Source: Neobacillus rhizosphaerae (lineage in GTDB: Bacteria > Bacillota > Bacilli > Bacillales > Cytobacillaceae). Taken from it: DNA of 64,000 nucleotides. The notes below the pieces were generated by a model, which ran no database searches, had not been told where the DNA came from, and saw only the letters and a list, made by a program, of their open reading frames with translations. The position numbers were made by a program, and so were the translations under genes. Of this stretch, positions 1 to 7,334 are shown in pieces (positions within the stretch are counted from its first letter, which is position 1; each line of letters opens with the position of its first letter). The stretch lies in NCBI RefSeq assembly GCF_937468385.1, contig NZ_CALBWS010000001.1, positions 434,001 through 498,000 on the forward strand. Reading direction: 5' to 3'.

Positions 1-313
1 CTACCGCAAATGTTTGATTACCTTTCTTAGATTGGATGCTCTCGTCAAGCCAATCCAATACTCCATTTTCCGCATCTTCAAAACTTGCTGATCGGTCTGT
101 AAGAAAAATGATCATTTCCTCTTTGATTGGCAACAGAATTTGCGGCATAGTTAGCGCAAATATAATCAATAAAAATAGAACAGCTCTAAGGCAGCCAATC
201 ACCACTTTTTCTGGACTTCTTGATGTGGTTATTTGTTTAAAATATAGATAGATTAGGAAAAAAGCGGGTATTAATAGAACAAGAAAGATGGGAAACTTAA
301 GCTCTAAATCCAC
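1..313 (-). CDS. VWA-domain membrane protein, 5' part only (runs off the window)
   Basis: About 104 N-terminal residues are visible; the rest lies beyond position 1. The start is a GTG at 311-313, preceded by a GGGAGG ribosome site 9-10 bases upstream. It overlaps the end of the previous VWA gene by 10 bases, which points to translational coupling. The protein begins with a hydrophobic segment (about residues 8-24), has a second at about 41-60, then reaches a VWA-like strand ending in LTDRSASF. This contains the metal-site pattern DxSxS. It is probably the second VWA/Bat-like subunit of the cluster at 1-9703. The substrate is unknown, and the total length cannot be seen. Confidence 0.75.
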   Translation of the reverse strand, partial: MDLELKFPIFLVLLIPAFFLIYLYFKQITTSRSPEKVVIGCLRAVLFLLIIFALTMPQILLPIKEEMIIFLTDRSASFEDAENGVLDWLDESIQSKKGNQTFAV

Positions 314-2079
314 CTTCTATACACCTCCCATTCCATCATAAGCAGTAATAGCACGCAGAGGGTCAGCCAAAACCATAGTGATTCATTTGGCTTCAACGTC
401 TGCTCAGAATCATATGTCTTTGAACTATTCAATATAAAGGATGGGGCAGTCTCCGGTTTTTTTTCACGATCATCAAGAAGAACAGAGAAATAATAGACTT
501 GACCATCAGCTACTGCTTGATAAATGCCCGGTTTGTAAGGGGCTTTAAAATTTTCCTTATTTAACTGAAGTGACGATAAGCTTTTTCCAGCGGTATTATA
601 AATTTCCAACACAGATTTTTTAGTTTCAAGCTGAAGCCATTTTTCCTCTCCAGGCTGAAAGTAGCCAAGAAAGCCTGTTTGCTTTGATAACCACTGATAG
701 CTGTTATAGAGAAAGATTGGAAAACCCGGATGAAGCGGCCAATCCGTGTTTTCAAGTGAAAAATTTACGAGGATAACCGGCTGTCCATTTAGTGTTCCGG
801 ATTGAATCAATGGATGATTGCCACTGGTTACAACGTTTTCCCAGTTCCCCTTTATCGGGCTCGTTGCATACTTTATGTAGGTTTTGTCGAAATCAACAAA
901 TTCTGTTAACGGTGAATCCGTGCTCGTTATCGGTTCCTTTAGTTCAAAGAGTTCACTCTCAGGTTGCTTATTATTGATATAAATGGTCGGCATTTTCGGT
1001 AAGTCATCAAGCGGCAGCCCTTCTACCAGAATGATTCCACTGTCCTTTAACCCTAAAGATCGGTTTTGATCAAGCTGTACCGTTTTGAATCCCAGGGTTT
1101 CTAGTCCCTTAATAAAAAAGGGATTCACCCCACCAAGTGCATGAATGGTTGGATTAAAGACTGTGTAAACGGCCGTTAATTCATTATCAGCCGCATACTG
1201 ATCTCCTGCTTTTATTGTAGCTTGATAAAAGCGGCGCTGTGGCAAGTCAGGAACATTTATCACCACTTGTTTTCCAGGTGGAATCGTTACTTCCTGTTGA
1301 TAATCGATCGAATCCTCACTTGTAATAACAAAGGGAAATGTCTTCGATTTCTTTCCTTGATTTTCCAAAACCGCCAGCCCAGAAATTCGTTTTTCTTTAC
1401 CAGCAACCCCAAAGGACAAAATGGCAGCATTATCTTGGATGCCATCAGCATTATGAATTTCATAGGGAATATTATCAAGGTCTGCCTGGATGTCTTCCTT
1501 TTTCACGGAATCAGAAAATAAATGAATCACCGTTTCGCTGTTTTGCACAAGAGATTCTGCGAGCTTTACGGCCTTTTCGATATTTTCATGGTCGTAAGTT
1601 ACAGTAAGCCCCGCAATCGTCCTTCGAATCAAGCTTGAATTGGTTTCCCGATTCAAAAGTATTTTTGGCTTCTCTCCGGCGATAATCACGGTTACTTCCT
1701 GACCATTTAAGCGATCAACCATTTGCTTCATCTGTTGTTTTGACTGTTCAATGAGCGATTTTTCAGCCTTCACCGCTGACATGGTTGCGGATGTATCAAC
1801 AATCCAAATGACCTGTTCTCCCTTTACTCCCTCCGAGAGCCAAACTGGTTTTGCCAAAGCAAGCATTAATAAAGTGAGAGCAGCAATTTGCAGCCAAAAT
1901 AAGAGATTATGCTGTAATTTTTGAATCCAGGGCGAGGCATTCCATTCATTCATTGCCTGCTGCCAAAGAAGGTTAGATGGATTAATGACAGCTGTGTATT
2001 GTTTACGGAAAAAGTATAACAACACAACCAAGGCGATCAAAATGACGAGGATAAAAAACAGTGTGTTTGTAAAGTACAT
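304..2079 (-). CDS. BatA/VWA-domain membrane protein
   Basis: A 591-residue protein with an N-terminal BatA-like region of two membrane segments (about residues 3-24 and 55-76). A von Willebrand A domain begins near residue 89 (VIWIVDTSATMS), and a last membrane segment lies at the extreme C-terminus (WFWLTLCVLLLLMMEW). The metal site reads DTSAT, with Thr in place of the last Ser of DxSxS, a mild change. The ATG at 2079 is preferred because the GTG at 2088 lies inside the ribosome site AGAGGTG. VWA proteins of this type usually work with MoxR ATPases, and a MoxR gene lies two genes upstream. The target is unknown. Confidence 0.82.
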   Translation of the reverse strand: MYFTNTLFFILVILIALVVLLYFFRKQYTAVINPSNLLWQQAMNEWNASPWIQKLQHNLLFWLQIAALTLLMLALAKPVWLSEGVKGEQVIWIVDTSATMSAVKAEKSLIEQSKQQMKQMVDRLNGQEVTVIIAGEKPKILLNRETNSSLIRRTIAGLTVTYDHENIEKAVKLAESLVQNSETVIHLFSDSVKKEDIQADLDNIPYEIHNADGIQDNAAILSFGVAGKEKRISGLAVLENQGKKSKTFPFVITSEDSIDYQQEVTIPPGKQVVINVPDLPQRRFYQATIKAGDQYAADNELTAVYTVFNPTIHALGGVNPFFIKGLETLGFKTVQLDQNRSLGLKDSGIILVEGLPLDDLPKMPTIYINNKQPESELFELKEPITSTDSPLTEFVDFDKTYIKYATSPIKGNWENVVTSGNHPLIQSGTLNGQPVILVNFSLENTDWPLHPGFPIFLYNSYQWLSKQTGFLGYFQPGEEKWLQLETKKSVLEIYNTAGKSLSSLQLNKENFKAPYKPGIYQAVADGQVYYFSVLLDDREKKPETAPSFILNSSKTYDSEQTLKPNESLWFWLTLCVLLLLMMEWEVYRRWI

Positions 2080-2094
2080 CTTAATCACCTCTGG

Positions 2095-2964
2095 TTAATA
2101 AAGCATTCTTTTCGCGGAACACTCAAGAAATAAAAAATTCTTTAAATCAGCATCATCTGTCGTTAATAAATAACTAAAGCCAAAACGGCGGCATAAAGCT
2201 TCAAGCATGAAATTATGCTCTTGAACTTGCTTTTGATATTTTACGAGAGTTGATTCATTCATCGTAACATTCACACTTTCATTCGATTCACTATCAATTA
2301 ATTTTAAATCACCCGAATAAATTGGTTCGAGTTCTTCCCTGCTCAATAGTTGGATTAGTTTAACCTCCTGTTTAGCAGCAGCAATTAATCGAAAAAGCGC
2401 TTCAAACGATTCAAGCGGTTCAAGCCCGTCGGTGATGAGAATGACCAGCTGATTATTTTTTAAGGTGTTTTTTTGAAAGTTGTCTGTAAATGTCCCGGCT
2501 GCCTCCTGCTTCGGTAACTGGAGGATTTCAAAAAATACATGTTTACTATATACGGACCCTTTTCTGCTTACCTTTGCGTATGAAGCCGAAGAAACCGGGA
2601 TGAACGACAAGCGGTCTTCGCCAGTAAGTGTAATATAACTAAAGGCGGCTGTGAGCTCTTTTGCTCGATTCCACTTTGAATCAATCGCCTGCATGGAACT
2701 AGAAGCGTCCAGAAAGATTGTAACCGCTAATTCCTGTTCATCTAAAAACCTTTTAATATAATGCTTTTGCGTCCGGCCATAAATATTCCAGTCTATCTGG
2801 CGAACATCATCTCCAGGCTGATACAGGCGAAAATCAGAAAATTCAAGGGAAGTCCCAAACTTATTCGCCGTCCTTCCCCCTTTATGAGCCCCACGCCTTC
2901 TGGTTTTCGCCATTAATCTCATTTTTTGCAGCTTTGAAAGCATGGAATGCATATGGGCTGTCAT
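2095..2964 (-). CDS. DUF58 domain protein
   Basis: A 289-residue soluble protein with the DUF58 hallmark: FRLYQPGDDVRQIDWN near residues 46-61, then a VWA-like strand FLDASSSM near 86-93 whose DxSxS metal site is intact. DUF58 proteins are almost always encoded next to MoxR AAA+ ATPases, as here (2-base gap from the MoxR gene). They are thought to be the substrate or adaptor partner of the ATPase. The basic N-terminus (KTRRRGAHKGGR) is typical of the family, and no signal peptide is visible. The biological role of this pair in Firmicutes is not established. Confidence 0.88.
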   Translation of the reverse strand: MTAHMHSMLSKLQKMRLMAKTRRRGAHKGGRTANKFGTSLEFSDFRLYQPGDDVRQIDWNIYGRTQKHYIKRFLDEQELAVTIFLDASSSMQAIDSKWNRAKELTAAFSYITLTGEDRLSFIPVSSASYAKVSRKGSVYSKHVFFEILQLPKQEAAGTFTDNFQKNTLKNNQLVILITDGLEPLESFEALFRLIAAAKQEVKLIQLLSREELEPIYSGDLKLIDSESNESVNVTMNESTLVKYQKQVQEHNFMLEALCRRFGFSYLLTTDDADLKNFLFLECSAKRMLY

Positions 2965-2966
2965 CG

Positions 2967-3977
2967 CTAACTAACATCCTTTCCAGCTTGCTCCAATACA
3001 TCATGGATCAGGTCATCCGGTGTAATACCGTTTGCCTCTCCTTCAAAATTTAATAACAAACGGTGTCTCAAGACTGGGATGGCTGTCCTCTTTAGATCAC
3101 CCATTGAAACATGGTATCTACCGGAAAATAATGCTCTCGTTTTGGCCATTTGGATGAGACTTTGTAATCCCCGCGGCCCGCTTCCGAATTGGACGTATTG
3201 TTTAATCCTATCTGGGGCATCCGCTGAAGCCGGATGGGTAGCATCAATCATAGACACGGCAGCATTTAATAAATCATCTGAAACTAAGATTTCCTTTGAA
3301 AGCTGCTGCAAGGCAATAACGTCTGCAGTTCCTAAAATTTTATTTAGTTTTGGTACCACTAGTCCTGTCGTTCGTAGGGCAATCTCTTTCAATTCAGCTT
3401 TCGTAGGATAGTCCACATGGATTTTACAAATAAATCGGTCCATTTGTGCCTCAGGGAGCGGATAGGTTCCTTCCATATCTATCGGATTCTGTGTTGCCAG
3501 TACAAAAAAGGGCTGGGAAAGTTGTTTAGTACTGCCCATAACCGTTACTGTTTGCTCCGCCATTGCCTCTAAAAGTGAACTTTGTGTTTTTGGCGTTGCC
3601 CGATTTATTTCATCAGCTAAAATGATATTGCCAAACAACGGACCCTCATGAAAAGCAAACTCCTGCCTGCCGTCTATTCCAGGTTGAAGAATCATCGTCC
3701 CGGTAATATCAGAAGGCATTAAATCAGGTGTGAATTGAATACGATTAAAGGATAAATCCAGGCAGGCTGAGATGGACCGGACCAGCATCGTTTTCCCAAG
3801 TCCCGGTAACCCCTCCAATAACGCATGACCTCCTGAGAAAATACTCCAAAGTACTTGATCAATCACTTCCTCCTGACCGACAATAAAATTCATTAACTCT
3901 TGCTTTACCATCTTAAACTGTTCAGCTGCTGTGATAAATTGGTTTTCTTTCTCTATTAATTGAGACAATTTTGTCAC
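2967..3977 (-). CDS. MoxR-family AAA+ ATPase
   Basis: A 336-residue AAA+ ATPase with Walker A EGLPGLGKT (55-63), Walker B ILADEINRATP (about 119-129), sensor 1 ATQNP (161-165) and the MoxR-typical PEAQMDRF (175-182). A C-terminal helical lid follows. MoxR ATPases act as chaperone-like machines that mature or remodel partner complexes, usually through VWA proteins. Its start overlaps the stop of the upstream coiled-coil membrane protein gene by 4 bases. The DUF58 and BatA/VWA genes follow directly, so the ATPase probably serves the membrane assembly encoded by this cluster. All nucleotide-binding motifs look intact. Confidence 0.93.
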   Translation of the reverse strand: MTKLSQLIEKENQFITAAEQFKMVKQELMNFIVGQEEVIDQVLWSIFSGGHALLEGLPGLGKTMLVRSISACLDLSFNRIQFTPDLMPSDITGTMILQPGIDGRQEFAFHEGPLFGNIILADEINRATPKTQSSLLEAMAEQTVTVMGSTKQLSQPFFVLATQNPIDMEGTYPLPEAQMDRFICKIHVDYPTKAELKEIALRTTGLVVPKLNKILGTADVIALQQLSKEILVSDDLLNAAVSMIDATHPASADAPDRIKQYVQFGSGPRGLQSLIQMAKTRALFSGRYHVSMGDLKRTAIPVLRHRLLLNFEGEANGITPDDLIHDVLEQAGKDVS

Positions 3978-5542
3978 TCCTTATTAGGATCTAGCAATAA
4001 AAAATAGTTTTTAACAATTGCTTCTAAATCTGATGGGAGTTTTACCCGGTCGGTACTATTTCGATATGCGGCAGCATAATTCCCATATACTTCTTGATAG
4101 GAACGAAGCTGCCCTTTTAAAATTGGTCCATTTCCTACAAATTGTTCTGTCGGACTTCCCTTACCAATGGTCCCGGAATCTGATTCAAGATTGTTTTTAC
4201 CAGCTAATTTCTCTGGGATCGTTAGAAGTTGGCGAGAACCCGCTCCTAACCCGGCCCCACGGCCATTTCCATTGCCGGAACCAGTCCCTGTTCCACTTCC
4301 AGACCCATTTCCATTTCCAATCCCTGCACCATTCCCTGCGCCGTTTCCATTCCCTGCGGCATTCCCTTGTGCACCATTTTTAGATGATTGCTTTCCTTGA
4401 TCGCTTCCTTTTGGTGTGCTCGTGGGATTCTCATTTTTACTATTTGGGCTGGTCGTCTTACCCCCAGCAGACTGGGTGGGAGGATTTAGGGCTAGTTGAT
4501 TGGACTGTAATCCGCTTGCAAGCATTTCGTTTTGCAGGTTATCAGATGCCTCTCCTAGTGCTGCCTGCGCATCTGCAAGCTCCTTCATTGCATTATCTGA
4601 GTTTAGTGCATCGGAAATCTTTTTAGCCAACACTGCTAATTCTTTTTCCGAAAGTTTTTTATCTGAACCACTCAACTTGCTGAGTGCCTTCTTTTGGCTT
4701 TCAGTTAATGAATCATATTTTTGAGTTAACTGTTCCAGTTCCTTTTTGATCTTTTTATTATCCTTCGCTTCCAGTGCGGCTGCCAATTTATTTAAATCAG
4801 CGTTTTTCAATTCCTGCTGCCATGCTTTAAGGTTTTCTTGTTTTTCTTGTTCCTTCAGTGCCTTTAATTCCAGTTCCTTTTTTTGCTTTGCAAGGTCTAA
4901 TAATGCGTCTTCAGTTGTGGGGTTTTTAGTCATTATTTCCTTTGCTTTTTCTAGCATTTTTTTCACTTCAGGGTTTTGTTCTTTTTTTGCCTTTTCTTCC
5001 AGCTTCTTTTCGACTTTCTTCATTACCGCTATTTCCGTTTCTTTTTTTGCCGCTAATTGAAGATTATGATTTGGAAAATAATTAAGGAGTATGGAAAGAA
5101 AGGCAAAAACAGCAGCTATGAATAGCCACTTTGGCAAAAAATAGCCTTTTTTCCGTGCTAAAACATGCTGCTGTTCCTTCTTCATTAGGGTAATCGCTTC
5201 CGCAAGCTGCAATTTCTTCAGCACTCCATCATCATCAATAAAGAAAAGGGCCGTAATAACACGGTCTTCAGGAATATACGTATTAAAAAGCTGAGCCGCT
5301 TCCCTCCACCCCGGTCTACTCCTCCAAATTAGGAAGATAAATAGAATGAGGAGGAGGAAACAACCATACCAAACCATTTCATGGTAGAAAGGGATTACGA
5401 ATAACCTTGCTGCCAAAAGGAGTAGCACCGTGAAGACTGAGGCTGCTAGAAGCCAGTAGTGGAACTGCACGAACGACCTTTTGATTAGGAGCTGTCTGCG
5501 AACAGGCTTCAGCAATTGATAAAACTGCCTTTTTTCCTCCAT
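3974..5542 (-). CDS. Membrane protein with long charged coiled coil and Gly/Asn-rich segment
   Basis: I do not recognise a named family; parts recall DUF4175-like membrane proteins found beside MoxR/VWA genes. In its 522 residues I see two membrane segments near 30-50 and 57-73 and a third near 137-155. A very Lys/Glu-rich coiled coil spans about 165-340. A low-complexity Ser/Asn/Gly stretch lies near 365-440, with alternating Gly-Asn, Gly-Ser and Gly-Thr. The C-terminal domain contains LRSYQEVYGNYAAAYR. The layout suggests a membrane anchor with an extended extracellular arm and flexible linker. Spacing is 11 bases from the ABC permease gene and a 4-base overlap with the MoxR gene. Confidence 0.72.
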   Translation of the reverse strand: MEEKRQFYQLLKPVRRQLLIKRSFVQFHYWLLAASVFTVLLLLAARLFVIPFYHEMVWYGCFLLLILFIFLIWRSRPGWREAAQLFNTYIPEDRVITALFFIDDDGVLKKLQLAEAITLMKKEQQHVLARKKGYFLPKWLFIAAVFAFLSILLNYFPNHNLQLAAKKETEIAVMKKVEKKLEEKAKKEQNPEVKKMLEKAKEIMTKNPTTEDALLDLAKQKKELELKALKEQEKQENLKAWQQELKNADLNKLAAALEAKDNKKIKKELEQLTQKYDSLTESQKKALSKLSGSDKKLSEKELAVLAKKISDALNSDNAMKELADAQAALGEASDNLQNEMLASGLQSNQLALNPPTQSAGGKTTSPNSKNENPTSTPKGSDQGKQSSKNGAQGNAAGNGNGAGNGAGIGNGNGSGSGTGTGSGNGNGRGAGLGAGSRQLLTIPEKLAGKNNLESDSGTIGKGSPTEQFVGNGPILKGQLRSYQEVYGNYAAAYRNSTDRVKLPSDLEAIVKNYFLLLDPNKE

Positions 5543-5553
5543 TTACCTCATCC

Positions 5554-6402
5554 TTATCCTTTAGACTTTACTTTCATATTTGGACGTAGTTTCCGGATAC
5601 TTATAAACATCATAACAAGAAAAATAATCGTATAAGAAATCAAATAGGCTGCCCATAATGGAAAATCGATTCCCATCCCGGTTTGACTAGATAGTTCTCT
5701 AAATGCATCCGGTTCTAGAAAACTGAATAAAATCATCGCCGGATTGAGCATAGCAAAGAAATAGGGAACGGGATTATTAGTGGTAATGCCCATTTGATTG
5801 ACAGACAACGAAATCGAAAACAAAAAGGCTGTTCCCGCAGTCAGGAAAAGGGTTACTCCGTACGTACTAATCATCGCAATAATGGTTCTCCGGACCAGGG
5901 TGGAGAAAAAGATACCAATGCTTCCAAAAGCTAGTATGGTAAAGATATAGTAGCCAAGAATGGTGATTACTTGTCCGGGGGAAATCCCGCCAAACAGGAA
6001 GACAATGCTATAAATAGGCATGCTTGCCAATATCATCAGTAATAAAAACGAAACAGACGAAATCAGTTTTCCCAAGATAATACTTGTGGAACTTTGATTC
6101 GTTGTTAATAAAATGTTTAATGTTTGCTTTTCCCGTTCCCCGCTGATTACTCCTGCGGTTAACCCTGGAGTAATAAAAAGAATTAATCCCATTTGGATAA
6201 AAGACAACAGCATAAACATCGTTTTACTTTGATCTGGTCGAAATAAGCCCAGCGGAGAGCTCCGAGTTACTAAATAAATAAACCCAATAATCAAAATGGA
6301 AAGTGCCAGTAAATAACAAGCAAGACCTAGAAAACTTTTAAATGAGCGGAACCTTAGCTTAAATTCCTTATTTAAAACGGGATTAAGAAGAAAATTTCTC
6401 AA
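5554..6402 (-). CDS. ABC-2 type transporter permease
   Basis: A 282-residue integral membrane protein with about six hydrophobic segments. An amphipathic N-terminus (NPVLNKEFKLRFRSFKSF) and the motif GVISGEREKQTLNILLTT are characteristic of ABC-2 permeases of the NosY/GldF/CcmB-like group. It overlaps the ATPase gene by 4 bases. Permeases of this type form export or membrane-remodelling complexes with a dimer of the partner ATPase. The substrate cannot be inferred from sequence. The NosY/GldF-like resemblance, with a large extracytoplasmic partner gene first in the operon, suggests a function at the cell surface. Confidence 0.88.
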   Translation of the reverse strand: MRNFLLNPVLNKEFKLRFRSFKSFLGLACYLLALSILIIGFIYLVTRSSPLGLFRPDQSKTMFMLLSFIQMGLILFITPGLTAGVISGEREKQTLNILLTTNQSSTSIILGKLISSVSFLLLMILASMPIYSIVFLFGGISPGQVITILGYYIFTILAFGSIGIFFSTLVRRTIIAMISTYGVTLFLTAGTAFLFSISLSVNQMGITTNNPVPYFFAMLNPAMILFSFLEPDAFRELSSQTGMGIDFPLWAAYLISYTIIFLVMMFISIRKLRPNMKVKSKG

Positions 6403-7334
6403 GATAGCTCCACTCCTTTCGTTATTTCCATAAAGACATCTTCCAGATTCGTTTCAATTTCAGAAAAACTGATTATCGGTATTTCATGCAAAAGAGCATT
6501 TTTTAACAATTGTACCTGTTCTTGCACACTACCCTTGAACATGAATTGGAGCGATTCTTCATCATCCCTTTTCGCTAATTGGCTCACAAGCGGTTGGTCT
6601 TCGAAAAAAGCTACCGCTCTGTCTAATTCATGGAACAGCTTGACAATTATTAGTTTTTCTCCTTGGAGACGTTGTTGGATTTCGGCAACTGATCCTTGTG
6701 CTACTAATCGTCCCTGATCAATAATTCCGATAGAATCACACATTTCCGCAAGTTCAGGAAGAATATGTGAAGAGATTAAAATGGTTTTTCCCATATTCTT
6801 TAATTCTTTTAAGATTTCTCTCATTTCCACTCGTGCTCTCGGGTCAAGACCGGATGCAGGTTCATCAAGAATGAGTACCTCTGGATCATGAATCAATGAC
6901 CTTGCAAGGCAAAGTCGCTGCTTCATTCCCCTTGAAAGCACATCAACATAGGAATCTTGTTTGTGCGTTAAATTCACTAATTCAAGAAGTTGGGGAATCA
7001 ATTTGCTTCTTTCGCTCTGGCTAATTCCATAGCTTGCCCCATAGAAATCCAAATACTCTACTGCCTTTAACTGGTCATACACGCCAAAGAAATCGGGCAT
7101 ATACCCTAATTGTCTGCGGACTGCTTTAGGTTCCTTAGATATATTATAACCATTAATATATGCTGTTCCCGAGGTTGGAGACAGCAATGTGGCTAAAATG
7201 GAAAAAGTGGTAGATTTACCAGCACCATTTTGTCCGACAAAGCCAAAAACGGAGCCTTTTTCAATGGTAAGATTTAATGAATCAAGCGCAGTAAATTTTC
7301 CATACCTTTTGGTTAAGTCGACGATTTCAATCAT
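6399..7334 (-). CDS. ABC transporter ATP-binding protein
   Basis: A 311-residue nucleotide-binding subunit. Motifs: Walker A GQNGAGKST (34-42), signature LSRGMKQR (133-140), Walker B VLILDEP (153-159) and switch His190 (SSH). About 70 C-terminal residues beyond the ATPase core resemble the extension seen in ABC-2 exporters. The signature reads LSRGM in place of LSGGQ, a frequent variant in this family. It starts 4 bases inside the end of the upstream large membrane protein gene and overlaps the permease gene by 4 bases. It almost certainly energises that permease. Confidence 0.93.
   Translation of the reverse strand: MIEIVDLTKRYGKFTALDSLNLTIEKGSVFGFVGQNGAGKSTTFSILATLLSPTSGTAYINGYNISKEPKAVRRQLGYMPDFFGVYDQLKAVEYLDFYGASYGISQSERSKLIPQLLELVNLTHKQDSYVDVLSRGMKQRLCLARSLIHDPEVLILDEPASGLDPRARVEMREILKELKNMGKTILISSHILPELAEMCDSIGIIDQGRLVAQGSVAEIQQRLQGEKLIIVKLFHELDRAVAFFEDQPLVSQLAKRDDEESLQFMFKGSVQEQVQLLKNALLHEIPIISFSEIETNLEDVFMEITKGVELS

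Noticed and set aside
4018-4434. Antisense frames rich in His/Pro/Phe opposite the Gly-rich segment
   Set aside because: They are mirror frames produced by the low-complexity Gly/Asn codons of the membrane protein on the other strand.
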